DNA from: Fonticella tunisiensis | Lineage (GTDB): Bacteria > Bacillota > Clostridia > Clostridiales > Caloramatoraceae | Length of the DNA: 64,000 nucleotides | Assembly (NCBI RefSeq): GCF_004364155.1 | Contig: NZ_SOAZ01000002.1 | Coordinates: 1 to 64,000 of the forward strand | Direction: 5' to 3' | Part shown: positions 24,301 through 34,049 of the stretch, in pieces | How the letters are laid out: each line of letters opens with the position of its first letter | How positions within the stretch are numbered: the stretch's first letter is position 1 | Position numbers and translations under genes: made by a program | Notes under the pieces: model-generated | What the model saw: only the letters and a program-made list of their open reading frames with translations | Told to the model about the DNA's origin: nothing | Databases searched by the model: none

Positions 24301-26028
24301 ATGATAAAACTTTTTAGATATCTTAAGCCCTATGCAGCCATCATAGGGGTTGTCATAGTGCTTTTATTCTTTCAAGCTATGGCAGAGCTGTACTTACCAA
24401 CCCTCATGTCTGATATAGTTGATAATGGTATAGTAAATGGTGATACCAATTATATATTAAGGGTTGGAGGGTTCATGCTTCTTGTGGCCCTTGGAAGCGC
24501 CATCTGCATAATTTCGGCCAGTTTTCTGTCGTCGAAAACTGCAATGGCCTTTGGAAGGGATCTTCGCAGGGAAGTTTTTACAAGGGCAGAGAGCTTTTCA
24601 CTGCACGAGTTTGATAAAATATCAACCTCATCCATGGTTACGCGAACTACAAACGATATTAACCAGATTCAGCAGGTAACGGTTATGATGATGCGTTTCA
24701 TGATTACCGCCCCCATAATGGCAGTTGGAGGCCTTATCATGGCAATGTCAAAGGATAAAAAACTCACATTAGTACTTGCCGTTGCCGTACCTCTTCTTGG
24801 TCTTGTTATTTTTCTTGTAGCAAGAAAAGCAATACCGCTGTTTAAGGCAATGCAGGCAAAGATAGATAAGATAAACCTTGTTGTGCGTGAAAACCTTACA
24901 GGCATCAGGGTGATACGTGCATTTAACCGCATTGATGATGAAAAAAAACGTTTTGAAGAGGCGAGCTATGATTTTACAGTCACAGCCATTAAGGTAAACA
25001 AGTTGATGGCCTTTGTGATGCCTGTTATGATGATTATAATGAACTTAACCAGCATTGCAATTATATGGTTTGGAGGTATACGTATAGATAACGGGGATAT
25101 GCAGGTAGGGGATATGATGGCCTTTATCCAGTATGCAATGCAGATCATGTTCTCTTTCCTCATGCTTGCCATGATGTTTGTTTTAATTCCTCGTGCTGAA
25201 GCATCGGCAGACAGAATAAACGAAGTCCTTGAAATGGAGCCTGAAATTACTGATATAAAGCATCCAAGGAAGGCTGATATGCAAAGAGGATATGTTGAGT
25301 TTAGGGATGTCACATTCAGATATCCCGGTGCAGAGCAGCCCGCTATCAAGAATATAAGCTTTATCGCAAGGCCTGGAGAAACAACTGCTATAATTGGAGG
25401 TACAGGTTCAGGAAAGTCTACTCTTATAAGTCTTATTCCACGCTTTTATGACGTTCAAAGCGGAAGCGTTTTAGTTGATGGAGTAGACGTTAGAGAGATG
25501 GCTCAGGAGGATTTGAGGGCTAAAATTGGCTTTGTACCCCAGAAGGCAGTATTGTTTACAGGTACAATTGCTGAAAATATCAGATATGGCAAGGAGGATG
25601 CAACGGATGAAGAGGTAGTGCATGCAGCAGAAGTAGCTCAGGCGGCTGACTTTATTGCCAATATGAAGGAAGGATATGATGCAGTTATCGCACAGGGCGG
25701 CAACAACCTTTCAGGAGGACAAAAGCAGCGTTTATCCATTGCACGCGCCCTTGTAAGAAAGCCTGAGATTTATATATTTGATGACAGCTTCTCAGCCTTG
25801 GATTTTAAAACAGATGCAAAGCTCAGGAAGGCACTTAATGAGGAAACAAAGGATGCAACTGTAATCATTGTTGCCCAGAGAGTAAGCACAGTAATGGATG
25901 CTGATAGAATAATAGTTTTAGATGAGGGTAGAATTGCAGGGATTGGAACCCATAGTTCCCTTTTAAAGACATGTGAGATATATCGCGAAATTTTAGCTTC
26001 ACAGCTCAGTGAGGAGGAATTAATATGA
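24301..26028 (+). CDS. ABC exporter half-transporter with degenerate ATPase site (BmrC/YheI-like)
   Basis: A 575-aa protein: six-helix ABC exporter membrane domain (about residues 10-310) fused to an ATPase domain (about 335-570) with Walker A GGTGSGKST and signature LSGGQKQR. In Walker B (YIFDDSFSALD) the catalytic Glu is Asp, as in the BmrC-type subunit of heterodimeric exporters. ATG 24301 follows AGGAGG at 9 nt. Its stop overlaps the next ATG by 4 bp (ATGA), so the two halves are translationally coupled. Likely a drug or lipid exporter under MarR control. Confidence 0.9.
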   Translation: MIKLFRYLKPYAAIIGVVIVLLFFQAMAELYLPTLMSDIVDNGIVNGDTNYILRVGGFMLLVALGSAICIISASFLSSKTAMAFGRDLRREVFTRAESFSLHEFDKISTSSMVTRTTNDINQIQQVTVMMMRFMITAPIMAVGGLIMAMSKDKKLTLVLAVAVPLLGLVIFLVARKAIPLFKAMQAKIDKINLVVRENLTGIRVIRAFNRIDDEKKRFEEASYDFTVTAIKVNKLMAFVMPVMMIIMNLTSIAIIWFGGIRIDNGDMQVGDMMAFIQYAMQIMFSFLMLAMMFVLIPRAEASADRINEVLEMEPEITDIKHPRKADMQRGYVEFRDVTFRYPGAEQPAIKNISFIARPGETTAIIGGTGSGKSTLISLIPRFYDVQSGSVLVDGVDVREMAQEDLRAKIGFVPQKAVLFTGTIAENIRYGKEDATDEEVVHAAEVAQAADFIANMKEGYDAVIAQGGNNLSGGQKQRLSIARALVRKPEIYIFDDSFSALDFKTDAKLRKALNEETKDATVIIVAQRVSTVMDADRIIVLDEGRIAGIGTHSSLLKTCEIYREILASQLSEEELI

Positions 26029-28073
26029 GCGAAAATAGAAGAAACAGACCAGGGCGAGGCCCCATGGGCCATGGAGGCCCTCCAATGGGAAGGCCGGTAG
26101 AAAAGGCTAAGGATTTTAAGGGAACATCGAAAAGGCTTATTAAGTATTTAATGCCGCGAAAATTTAACCTTATAGCAGTGTTTATAACTGCAATAATAAG
26201 TACCGTGTTTAATATTATAGGCCCGAAAATCATGGGAAAGGCTACAACAAAGCTCTTTGAAGGGCTTATGAATAAAGCCAGGTATGCCATGGATTTGTTT
26301 AAGCCTCAAAACATACCAGAGATTTTAAAAATGCCGGATTTGCCTGAATCAATCAGAAAGATGATAAACGATATGATTGCAAATCCAAAGGCAGCTAAGG
26401 GAGCACTCCCAAAGATGGATATTACGAATATAGATCCTGAGGTATGGCGATTTATAAGCAAGCACGGTCCCAAAATAGATTTTAAATATATAGGAAACAT
26501 CGTTTTAATATTGATAGGTCTTTATATAGTAAGTGCGGCCTTTAATTACATTCAGCAGTATATTATGGCGGGAGTTGCACAGAAGACCGTATTCGATATG
26601 CGCAGGGATGTAAATGAAAAGCTTAACCGCTTGCCCCTCAAGTACTTTGATTCTCGCACCCATGGAGAAATATTAAGCCGTGTTACAAACGATCTTGATA
26701 CTGTTGCAGCTACGCTTCAGCAGAGCCTGACTCAGCTTATTACATCGGTTGTAACAATAGTGGGCATAATAATAATGATGCTGACCATAAGTCCGATTTT
26801 AACCCTTGTAACTATAGTAACCCTTCCGCTTTCTGTTTTAGTAACAATGGCTATAGCTAAAAAATCACAGAAGCTCTTTGCTAAGCAGCAAAAAATCCTT
26901 GGGGAGTTAAATGGACATGTAGAGGAGATGTATACAGGACATAGAATTGTAAAGGCCTTTGGACATGAGGAAAGGGCAATAAATAAGTTCAATGAAATAA
27001 ACGAGAGGCTGTACAGTGTAGGATGGAAGGCTCAGTTTATTTCAGGCATTATAATGCCCATGATGAACTTTATCAACAACATAGGATATGTTCTTGTATC
27101 GGTGGTTGGAGGAATATTTGTTACTAAGGGCAGAATTAATATAGGCGATATTCAGGCCTTTATTCAGTATTCAAGGCAGTTTGGTCAGCCAATAGTTCAA
27201 ACTGCAAACATAGCAAATATCCTTCAGTCAACGGTTGCAGCAGCTGAGCGCGTTTTTGAAATATTGGACGAGGTTGAGGAAATACCCGATAAGGAGGATG
27301 CTAAAGTTATAGAGTTTCCCAAGGGTGGGGTTAGGTTTGAAAACGTTACGTTTGGCTATAAGGAAACTGTTAAACTTATGGAAAATATAAATATAGATGT
27401 AAAACCCGGTCAGATGATTGCAATTGTAGGGCCTACTGGAGCAGGAAAGACAACGCTTGTAAATCTTCTTATGCGATTCTATGAAATTCAGGGAGGAAGG
27501 ATTACCATAGATGGAGTTGACATAAGGGACCTAAGGCGCGGGGATTTGCGAAGGATGTTTGGAATGGTGCTTCAGGATACGTGGCTGTTTACAGGTTCCA
27601 TAAAGGACAATATAGCCTACGGACGAAAGGGTGCAACCTTTGAAGAAGTTGTAAGGGCAGCAAAGGCAGCCCATGCAGACCACTTTATTAGAACCCTTCC
27701 GGAGGGCTATGATACAATATTAAATGAAGAGGCTTCAAATATTTCGCAGGGACAAAAGCAGCTTTTAACTATTGCCCGTGCGATACTTGCAGACCCTGTA
27801 ATACTAATACTTGATGAAGCTACATCGAGCGTAGATACGAGAACGGAGGTTCAGATACAAAGGGCAATGGCAAACCTTATGAAGGGAAGAACAAGCTTTG
27901 TTATTGCCCACAGGCTCTCAACAATCCGTGATGCAGATCTGATACTTGTTATGAATAACGGAAAAATTATTGAACAGGGAAATCATAGGGAACTTCTTGA
28001 AAAGGGAGGTTTCTATGCAGACCTTTACAATAGCCAGTTTACAGGTGGGAAGGATAGCGGCGAAGCTGTGTAA
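26025..28073 (+). CDS. ABC exporter half-transporter with active catalytic Glu (BmrD/YheH-like)
   Basis: A 682-aa partner of the preceding gene. It has a Gly/Pro/Arg-rich N-terminus, a long insertion between the first two membrane helices (about residues 70-150), and an ATPase domain (about 440-675) with GPTGAGKTT and LILDEATSSVD (canonical Glu). The signature is altered to ISQGQKQ instead of LSGGQ. Complementary changes in the two subunits leave one full and one degenerate ATP site, the pattern of BmrCD/TM287-288-type heterodimers. GAGGAGG precedes the ATG. Last gene of the operon. Confidence 0.9.
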   Translation: MSENRRNRPGRGPMGHGGPPMGRPVEKAKDFKGTSKRLIKYLMPRKFNLIAVFITAIISTVFNIIGPKIMGKATTKLFEGLMNKARYAMDLFKPQNIPEILKMPDLPESIRKMINDMIANPKAAKGALPKMDITNIDPEVWRFISKHGPKIDFKYIGNIVLILIGLYIVSAAFNYIQQYIMAGVAQKTVFDMRRDVNEKLNRLPLKYFDSRTHGEILSRVTNDLDTVAATLQQSLTQLITSVVTIVGIIIMMLTISPILTLVTIVTLPLSVLVTMAIAKKSQKLFAKQQKILGELNGHVEEMYTGHRIVKAFGHEERAINKFNEINERLYSVGWKAQFISGIIMPMMNFINNIGYVLVSVVGGIFVTKGRINIGDIQAFIQYSRQFGQPIVQTANIANILQSTVAAAERVFEILDEVEEIPDKEDAKVIEFPKGGVRFENVTFGYKETVKLMENINIDVKPGQMIAIVGPTGAGKTTLVNLLMRFYEIQGGRITIDGVDIRDLRRGDLRRMFGMVLQDTWLFTGSIKDNIAYGRKGATFEEVVRAAKAAHADHFIRTLPEGYDTILNEEASNISQGQKQLLTIARAILADPVILILDEATSSVDTRTEVQIQRAMANLMKGRTSFVIAHRLSTIRDADLILVMNNGKIIEQGNHRELLEKGGFYADLYNSQFTGGKDSGEAV

Positions 28074-28077
28074 AATA

Positions 28078-28120
28078 AAAAAACTGCTGGAAAATGAAAT
28101 TTTTCAGCAGTTTTTTTATT
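28078..28120 (+). terminator. Terminator of the exporter operon
   Basis: AAAAAAACTGCTG (about 28078-28089) pairs with CAGCAGTTTTTTT (about 28105-28117), with A/T-rich inner pairing and a T run. Confidence 0.9.
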
Positions 28121-28145
28121 TTACTCCCATATACTCCAGGCTATT

Positions 28146-28174
28146 TTGACACAAAATTTTGTAATTAGTATAAT
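28146..28174 (+). promoter_or_regulatory. Consensus promoter of the sugar-sensing operon
   Basis: TTGACA (28146-28151), 17 bp, TATAAT (28169-28174): a perfect sigma-A promoter, 79 bp before the response regulator. The spacer begins with the palindrome ACAAAATTTTGT (28151-28162), a possible operator. Confidence 0.75.
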
Positions 28175-28252
28175 TGAAGTATAAATATTTTGTATATTCG
28201 GTTTTTTAAGTAAATACTTCCTTACAAATAATATAAGGAGCAGGGGGATATT

Positions 28253-29875
28253 ATGTACAAGCTTATTTTGGTTGATGATGAGGAAGAAGTAAGAAGGGGT
28301 ATCCTTGAAAAAATAGAATGGGAAAGAATAGGTTATGAAGTTATAGGGGAAGCAGGTAATGGTATAGATGCTCTTGAAATCGCTGAAAAGACCATTCCTG
28401 ATGTTGTAATAACTGATATTAAAATGCCATTCATGGATGGTATAACTCTCTGTGAGAAGCTTAAGGAAAGATTTCCGACAACAAAGATAATAATTTTAAC
28501 CGGTTTTGATGAGTTTGAGTATGCCCAAAGGGCGATAAAGCTAAATGTAGTAGAGTATGTTTTAAAGCCAATCTCATCGAGGGAACTTATAGACATACTT
28601 GAAAAGGTTAAGGCAGCACTTGATAATGAAATTGTCCAGAGAAAGGATATAGAAGCCTTAAGGGAACATTATAAAAAAAGCCTTCCTTTACTCAGAGAAA
28701 AATTCCTTGGATCCCTCATTGATAGCAGGATGAACAGAGATGAAATCCTGGAAAAATCCCGGACATACGGAATAGATATAGATGGAAAAACATTTGCTGT
28801 ATCTGTTATAAGCGTTGGAAGAGGTAGTGAAGGCTTTGAAGAAAATATTGATTTTTCTGAAGCTGACAACAATGAACTCATCAGGGTTGCTGCTTTAAAT
28901 ATATCAGAAGAAATAATTAAAAAACATGGATCGGGAACTGCCTTTCTATATAGAGACTATATAGTTATAATATTCACCTTTGAAAACGACAACAGCGATG
29001 CTCTTGTGAACTGGATATTTACAGTCCTTGAGGAAATACGACAGAATATTGAAAAATATTACGGCGCTGCTGTAACAATAGGCGTAGGAAGTCTTTGTAG
29101 CAGCATTACAGAAATCCCATATTCCTATAAGGGGGCAGTTGCAGCACTTGATTACAGGATGATTTTAAACAGCAGCATTATTTATGTAGACGATGTGGAA
29201 CCAAAATGTACAAGCAGCGTTGTGTTTGATGAGCTTAAGGAACGTTCCCTTATAAGCTGTATAAAGGTTGGTACCGATGAGGAAATCGTTAAAACAATAG
29301 ACAGGCTTTTTGAAGAGATTATAGATAGAAAGGCATCTTTTAAGGATTATCAGATATATTTGCTTGAGATGCTGACGACGATTTTAAAGGTTGCAAGGGA
29401 CTTGAATGCAGATATGGATAGGATTTTCGGCACTAATTATAACCTGTTTGTGGAGCTGTATAAGTTTAGGAGTTTAAAGGAGGTTAAGGACTGGATAAGA
29501 AATATATGTATTCGTATAAGAAGTTATATTTCAAGGGATCGTCAGGATACATGCAAGCTAATTGTAAAAAGGGCCAGGGAATATGTTGAGCAGCACTATG
29601 GGGAAAGCGATATAACAATAGATAAGGTTTGTAAATATCTGCATATCAGCCCGACTTATTTTAGCACATTATTCAAAAAAGAAACAAAGCTTACATTTGT
29701 TAATTATCTTACCCAGGTGAGGATGGAGGCTGCAAAGGAACTATTAAGAACCACGGATTTAAAATCCTTTGAGATAGCAAGGAAGGTTGGCTATTCTGAG
29801 CCAAATTATTTCAGCTACAGCTTTAAAAAGAACTTTAACATGTCCCCATCCCAGTATAGAAAGGCTTTTAAATAA
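28253..29875 (+). CDS. YesN-type response regulator, AraC-family output
   Basis: A 540-aa regulator. N-terminal receiver (about residues 1-120) with phospho-acceptor Asp in DVVITDIKMPFMDG and Lys in EYVLKPIS; a long middle domain; C-terminal AraC helix-turn-helix pair (about 440-540; ITIDKVCKYLHISPTYFSTLFKKE and FEIARKVGYSEPNYFSYSFKK). It is phosphorylated by the downstream YesM kinase and probably activates the adjacent mgl sugar transporter. GCAGGGGGATATT precedes ATG. Confidence 0.92.
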   Translation: MYKLILVDDEEEVRRGILEKIEWERIGYEVIGEAGNGIDALEIAEKTIPDVVITDIKMPFMDGITLCEKLKERFPTTKIIILTGFDEFEYAQRAIKLNVVEYVLKPISSRELIDILEKVKAALDNEIVQRKDIEALREHYKKSLPLLREKFLGSLIDSRMNRDEILEKSRTYGIDIDGKTFAVSVISVGRGSEGFEENIDFSEADNNELIRVAALNISEEIIKKHGSGTAFLYRDYIVIIFTFENDNSDALVNWIFTVLEEIRQNIEKYYGAAVTIGVGSLCSSITEIPYSYKGAVAALDYRMILNSSIIYVDDVEPKCTSSVVFDELKERSLISCIKVGTDEEIVKTIDRLFEEIIDRKASFKDYQIYLLEMLTTILKVARDLNADMDRIFGTNYNLFVELYKFRSLKEVKDWIRNICIRIRSYISRDRQDTCKLIVKRAREYVEQHYGESDITIDKVCKYLHISPTYFSTLFKKETKLTFVNYLTQVRMEAAKELLRTTDLKSFEIARKVGYSEPNYFSYSFKKNFNMSPSQYRKAFK

Positions 29876-29895
29876 ACATAAGGGAGAGGTTATGC

Positions 29896-31716
29896 TTGAG
29901 TCAAAGATTATTTAAATACTTAAAGAATTCCTTTATGGGTATAATTAATTCTTTCAGAATTAAAAGCATACAGTTCATTATTACTGTATCCTTTATGTTT
30001 ATTACTACTCTTGCGATGGTTTTTGTTGGTACTACGATCTATAATAGGATTTCAAATCTTGCAGAGCAGAATGCCTTCATCAATACACGTCAAATAATTG
30101 ACCAGGTTAATTTAAACCTTGATTATTATTTAAGAAGTATGCTTGAGACGTCCAATTATCTGGACAACATCATATATTACAATGAGAGCATACCTAACGA
30201 AAAGCTTACAGAACAGATGAATGTGGTATTAAATTCGAGAAAGGATATAGTTACGCTGGCCGTATTTTCAAGTGAAGGTGAACTTGTTGCCGGAGTACCT
30301 CCCTTTAAGGTTAAAAATACTGTTGATATTACCGAGCAGGACTGGTTTAAGGTGCCTCTGCAGGAGCCAGCGAACCTTTTTTTTTCATCACCCCACGTAC
30401 AAAATCTATTTGAGGGTCAGCACAATTGGGTTGTATCCCTCAGCAGGCAGGTAACGTTTAATAAAGATGGAAAAAAGGTCAAGGGGGTTCTGCTGGTTGA
30501 TATGAACTTCAATGTTATAGACCAGCTCTGTCAGAAGGTAAGCCTTGGTAAAAGAGGATATATATATATAATAGATTCAAAGGGCAACATAGTTTATCAT
30601 CCTCAGCAGCAGCTTATAAACATAGGACTTAAACGAGAAAATATAGAAGAGGTACTTGAACATGTATTTGGCAGATATATTGACAATTTTGGAGGGGAAG
30701 AGAGGCTTGTTACTATTCAAACCGTTAATTACAGCAGATGGAGGATAGTTGGCATTGCCTACATGGATGAAATTGTAGGTATTAAAAAAGATATAGGAAA
30801 CTATGTTCTGTGGATTTCTGCTTTAGGAATGCTCATTGTAATTTCCATATCCGCATTTATATCTGCAAAAATTTCAAAGCCAATAAAACAGCTTGAAAAG
30901 TCTATGAAGCTGGTTGAAGAAGGCCAATTTGATATAAACATTGATGTTAAAGGTGAAGCAGAGGTTGCACAACTGTCAAAAACCTTTAATCTTATGGTAA
31001 CAAGGATAAGGCAGCTTATGAAGCAGATTGTTCATGAGCAGGAGGCAAAGAGGATAAGTGAAATTAATGCACTTCAGGCTCAAATAAATCCCCATTTCTT
31101 ATATAATACCCTGGATTCAATAGTCTGGATGGCAGAGCATGAAAAGAGTGAAGACGTAATAACTATGGTAACGGCCCTTGCAAAGCTCTTCAGAATAAGC
31201 ATAAGTAGAGGGAAAAATATAATAACCGTTAGAGAGGAGCTTGAGCACGCGAAAAACTATCTGGTTATTCAAAAGAAAAGGTATAAAAACAAGTTTGAGT
31301 TTGAGATAGAAGCTCAGGGGGAAGTACTTGACTTAAAGACGCCGAAGCTAATTCTCCAGCCTATAATTGAAAATGCCATTTATCATGGAATCGAATATAT
31401 GGTGGATAAAGGGTTTATTAAAGTTTCAGTATCCATAGCTGATGGAAAGCTTCTATATCAGGTAATGGATAATGGTCTTGGTATGGAACCGGAAGTACTT
31501 AACAATTTATTGATTAATGAACCAAAGAGTAAGAAGGGATCAGGTGTTGGAGTAAAGAATGTGCATGAAAGAATACAGCTTTACTTCGGCAGAGAATATG
31601 GGCTTCAAATAGAGAGTGAGCTGGAAGAAGGGACAAATGTAAAGATATGGCTTCCAATAGTAAGGGATGAGAATCCGGAGGGGTTGCTTCATGAGAAAAA
31701 TGATAAAGCTGTTTAG
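29896..31716 (+). CDS. YesM-type sensor histidine kinase
   Basis: A 606-aa membrane kinase. Layout: membrane helix (about residues 23-45), extracytoplasmic dCACHE-like sensor (about 50-295), second helix (about 300-322), HAMP (about 325-375, ISKPIKQLEKSMKLVEEGQ), His_kinase domain with INPHFLYNTLDSI (phospho-His), then HATPase with PIIENAIYHGIE and DNGLGM. Start TTG 29896 is set by GGGAGAGG 6 nt upstream. Its 3' end overlaps the next gene. Together with the sugar-binding lipoprotein it forms a three-component sensor. Confidence 0.92.
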   Translation: MSQRLFKYLKNSFMGIINSFRIKSIQFIITVSFMFITTLAMVFVGTTIYNRISNLAEQNAFINTRQIIDQVNLNLDYYLRSMLETSNYLDNIIYYNESIPNEKLTEQMNVVLNSRKDIVTLAVFSSEGELVAGVPPFKVKNTVDITEQDWFKVPLQEPANLFFSSPHVQNLFEGQHNWVVSLSRQVTFNKDGKKVKGVLLVDMNFNVIDQLCQKVSLGKRGYIYIIDSKGNIVYHPQQQLINIGLKRENIEEVLEHVFGRYIDNFGGEERLVTIQTVNYSRWRIVGIAYMDEIVGIKKDIGNYVLWISALGMLIVISISAFISAKISKPIKQLEKSMKLVEEGQFDINIDVKGEAEVAQLSKTFNLMVTRIRQLMKQIVHEQEAKRISEINALQAQINPHFLYNTLDSIVWMAEHEKSEDVITMVTALAKLFRISISRGKNIITVREELEHAKNYLVIQKKRYKNKFEFEIEAQGEVLDLKTPKLILQPIIENAIYHGIEYMVDKGFIKVSVSIADGKLLYQVMDNGLGMEPEVLNNLLINEPKSKKGSGVGVKNVHERIQLYFGREYGLQIESELEEGTNVKIWLPIVRDENPEGLLHEKNDKAV

Positions 31717-32665
31717 ACTTGTCTTTCTAACTATATTTACAGTTTTTTTAATTTCCTGTACAAAAAATAATGATATAAACAACACATCAAGGAAAAACAT
31801 TTCACTTATTTTAAGAACAAGCTATGGATATCACTGGGGGACTATAAAAATGGGCGCCTATGCGGCTGCAAGGGAATTCAATGTAGATATTGATTATACT
31901 TCCCCCTATGATGAAGACGATGTAAATGAACAAATAAATCTTGTCAATCAGGCAATAGAAAAAAAGGTGGATGCATTGATACTGGGGGTTAGCGATTACG
32001 AGGCTCTTTCCGAGTCTATAGAAAGGGCCTATAAACAGGGCATCCCCGTAATCGTAGTAGACTCTGAAGTAGATACGGAAAAAGTAAACAGCTGTATTTT
32101 AACAAATAATTATGAGGCTGGAAAAAAAGCCGGTGATGTACTTGCTGATATTATAGGAAAGGAAGGAAAAGTAGGTATTATAAATTATGATAAGGAGGAC
32201 AGGAATGCACAGTTGAGGGAGGAGGGGTTAATTAGCGCTATAAAAAAATACCCTGAAGTTAAGGTTGCTGCAAAGGAGTATTGCTTCTCGGATATGAAGC
32301 AGGCCTATAACCTTGCAAAGAAGATGCTTTCAGAGAACCCTGATATAGACGCAATTGTAGCTTTAAATGAGGTAGCCTCTGAAGGGGTAGCTCAGGCAGT
32401 TGATGAAATGAAACTTAAAGGAAGTGTTAAAGTAATGGCCTTCAACAGTACTTTTCAGGAAATTGACTACATGGATAAGGGCATAATTCAGGCAACAATA
32501 GTTCAAAACCCATTTAATATGGGTTATTTGAGCGTTAAATATGCCCTTGATTCCATAGAAAAGAAGGAGATCGATAAACGCATATATATAGACTCCAGGG
32601 TCATTTATAGAGACAATATGTATCTTCCAGAAAACCAAAAACTTCTATTTCCATTTATAAAGTAA
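31691..32665 (+). CDS. Sugar-binding lipoprotein of the sensor system
   Basis: A 324-aa periplasmic-binding protein type 1 (RbsB/XylFII-like). Lipoprotein signal: basic start, hydrophobic core, LISC lipobox (Cys about 21). The two-lobe fold shows NQAIEKKVDALILGVSD, GIPVIVVDSEVD and DAIVALNEVASEGVAQAVDE. The start at ATG 31691 follows CGGAGGGG and overlaps the kinase gene by 26 bp, showing tight coupling. Placed with the kinase rather than the transporter, it likely presents bound sugar to YesM, as XylFII does for LytS in Clostridium beijerinckii. Confidence 0.85.
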   Translation: MRKMIKLFRLVFLTIFTVFLISCTKNNDINNTSRKNISLILRTSYGYHWGTIKMGAYAAAREFNVDIDYTSPYDEDDVNEQINLVNQAIEKKVDALILGVSDYEALSESIERAYKQGIPVIVVDSEVDTEKVNSCILTNNYEAGKKAGDVLADIIGKEGKVGIINYDKEDRNAQLREEGLISAIKKYPEVKVAAKEYCFSDMKQAYNLAKKMLSENPDIDAIVALNEVASEGVAQAVDEMKLKGSVKVMAFNSTFQEIDYMDKGIIQATIVQNPFNMGYLSVKYALDSIEKKEIDKRIYIDSRVIYRDNMYLPENQKLLFPFIK

Positions 32666-32899
32666 AGCCTTTTTATGGATTTAATTTATACTCCTCGATT
32701 ATTATTCCAAAAATATCCATAGAATACAGTAGGATTTTTATATATTATAATAGGATTTTGTATTCATTTATTGTCTGAATTGAATAATAATTGAATTGTA
32801 ACATGGAATTTGAGTATGATATTATGATATTTTTGCTTCAATAATAGTATATATATATATTAAATATATATATAATTCAATAATTTAGGGGGGATCTTT

Positions 32900-33931
32900 A
32901 TGAAAAAGGTTATTTCAACCTTGCTGGCCGGAGCTTTAATATCAACAATGCTTTCAGGCTGCGGCAGCACAAATACCTCAAGTGGAGGAGGTTCATCCGA
33001 CAAACCGCCTGTAGGTGTTGCAATTTACAAATTTGACGACACCTTTATGACAGGAGTACGTAATGCTATTTCCGATGCTGCAAAGGACGTGGCAAACGTT
33101 GAAATCGTTGACAGCCAGAATTCACAGTCAACTCAGAACGATAAGGTAGACCTCTTTATTACAAAAAAGGTAAAGGCCCTTGCAATTAACCCTGTTGATC
33201 GTACAGCAGCAGGTGCAATCATTGATAAAGCGCAGAAAGCTAACATACCTGTTGTATTCTTTAATCGTGAACCTCTTCCAGAGGATATGAAAAAATGGGA
33301 TAAGGTTTACTACGTTGGTGCGAAGGCAGAAGAATCCGGAACCATATCAGGACAGCTTATTGTTGACTACTGGAAGTCACACCCCGAAGCCGATAAGAAT
33401 AAGGACGGAGTTTTACAGTATGTTATGTTAAAGGGAGAGCCGGGACATCAGGATGCAGAACTTCGTACAAAGTATTCAATAAAGGCCATTGAAGATGCAG
33501 GTATAAAGGTTGAAAAGCTTGCTGAAGATACAGCTATGTGGGATAGAGTAAAGGGACAGGACAAGATGCAGACATTCCTTGCTGCACATGGAGATAAGAT
33601 TGAAGCTGTTCTTGCAAACAATGACGATATGGCACTTGGAGCTATTGAGGCTTTAAAGGCTGCTGGATATTTTAAGGATGGCAAGTACATTCCTGTTGTT
33701 GGTGTTGATGCAACTGCACCTGCACTTCAGGCACTTGAAGAAGGAACGCTTCTTGGAACCGTATTAAACGACGCCAAGAACCAGGGTAAGGCAACATTAA
33801 ACATTGCAGTTGCACTTGCAAAGGGACTGACGCCATCAAAGGATAACGTTGGATATGATATTACAGATGGAAAATATGTATGGATACCTTATAAGAAGAT
33901 AACAAAGGAAAATATAAACGATGCTAAATAA
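32900..33931 (+). CDS. mglB: Galactose/glucose-type sugar ABC substrate-binding lipoprotein
   Basis: A 343-aa MglB-like lipoprotein. The signal ends at LSGC (Cys about 21), followed by a Ser/Gly linker. Binding-fold motifs: GVAIYKFDDTFMTGVRNAI, VKALAINPVDR, IPVVFFNREP, GEPGHQDAELR and NNDDMALGAIEALK, very close to galactose-binding MglB including the NREP and NNDDMA signatures. It captures sugar outside the membrane for MglA/MglC. GGGGGGATC precedes ATG. The 234-bp AT-rich gap upstream should hold the promoter and YesN sites. Confidence 0.9.
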   Translation: MKKVISTLLAGALISTMLSGCGSTNTSSGGGSSDKPPVGVAIYKFDDTFMTGVRNAISDAAKDVANVEIVDSQNSQSTQNDKVDLFITKKVKALAINPVDRTAAGAIIDKAQKANIPVVFFNREPLPEDMKKWDKVYYVGAKAEESGTISGQLIVDYWKSHPEADKNKDGVLQYVMLKGEPGHQDAELRTKYSIKAIEDAGIKVEKLAEDTAMWDRVKGQDKMQTFLAAHGDKIEAVLANNDDMALGAIEALKAAGYFKDGKYIPVVGVDATAPALQALEEGTLLGTVLNDAKNQGKATLNIAVALAKGLTPSKDNVGYDITDGKYVWIPYKKITKENINDAK

Positions 33932-33952
33932 TGAGAAATAAATTATCTATGG

Positions 33953-33993
33953 AAAGCAAGGGGATAATGAGCGCTGTACTCAACCCTTGTTTT
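33953..33993 (+). terminator. Intra-operon attenuating hairpin between mglB and mglA
   Basis: AAAGCAAGGG (33953-33962) pairs with CCCTTGTTTT (33984-33993) with one G-T pair. It probably lowers transporter-component expression relative to the binding protein. Confidence 0.6.
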
Positions 33994-34049
33994 CTAATAT
34001 ATTAAAATATATAAAAATGCCATAAATGTCAAAGGCAGGAGGCGGTAAC

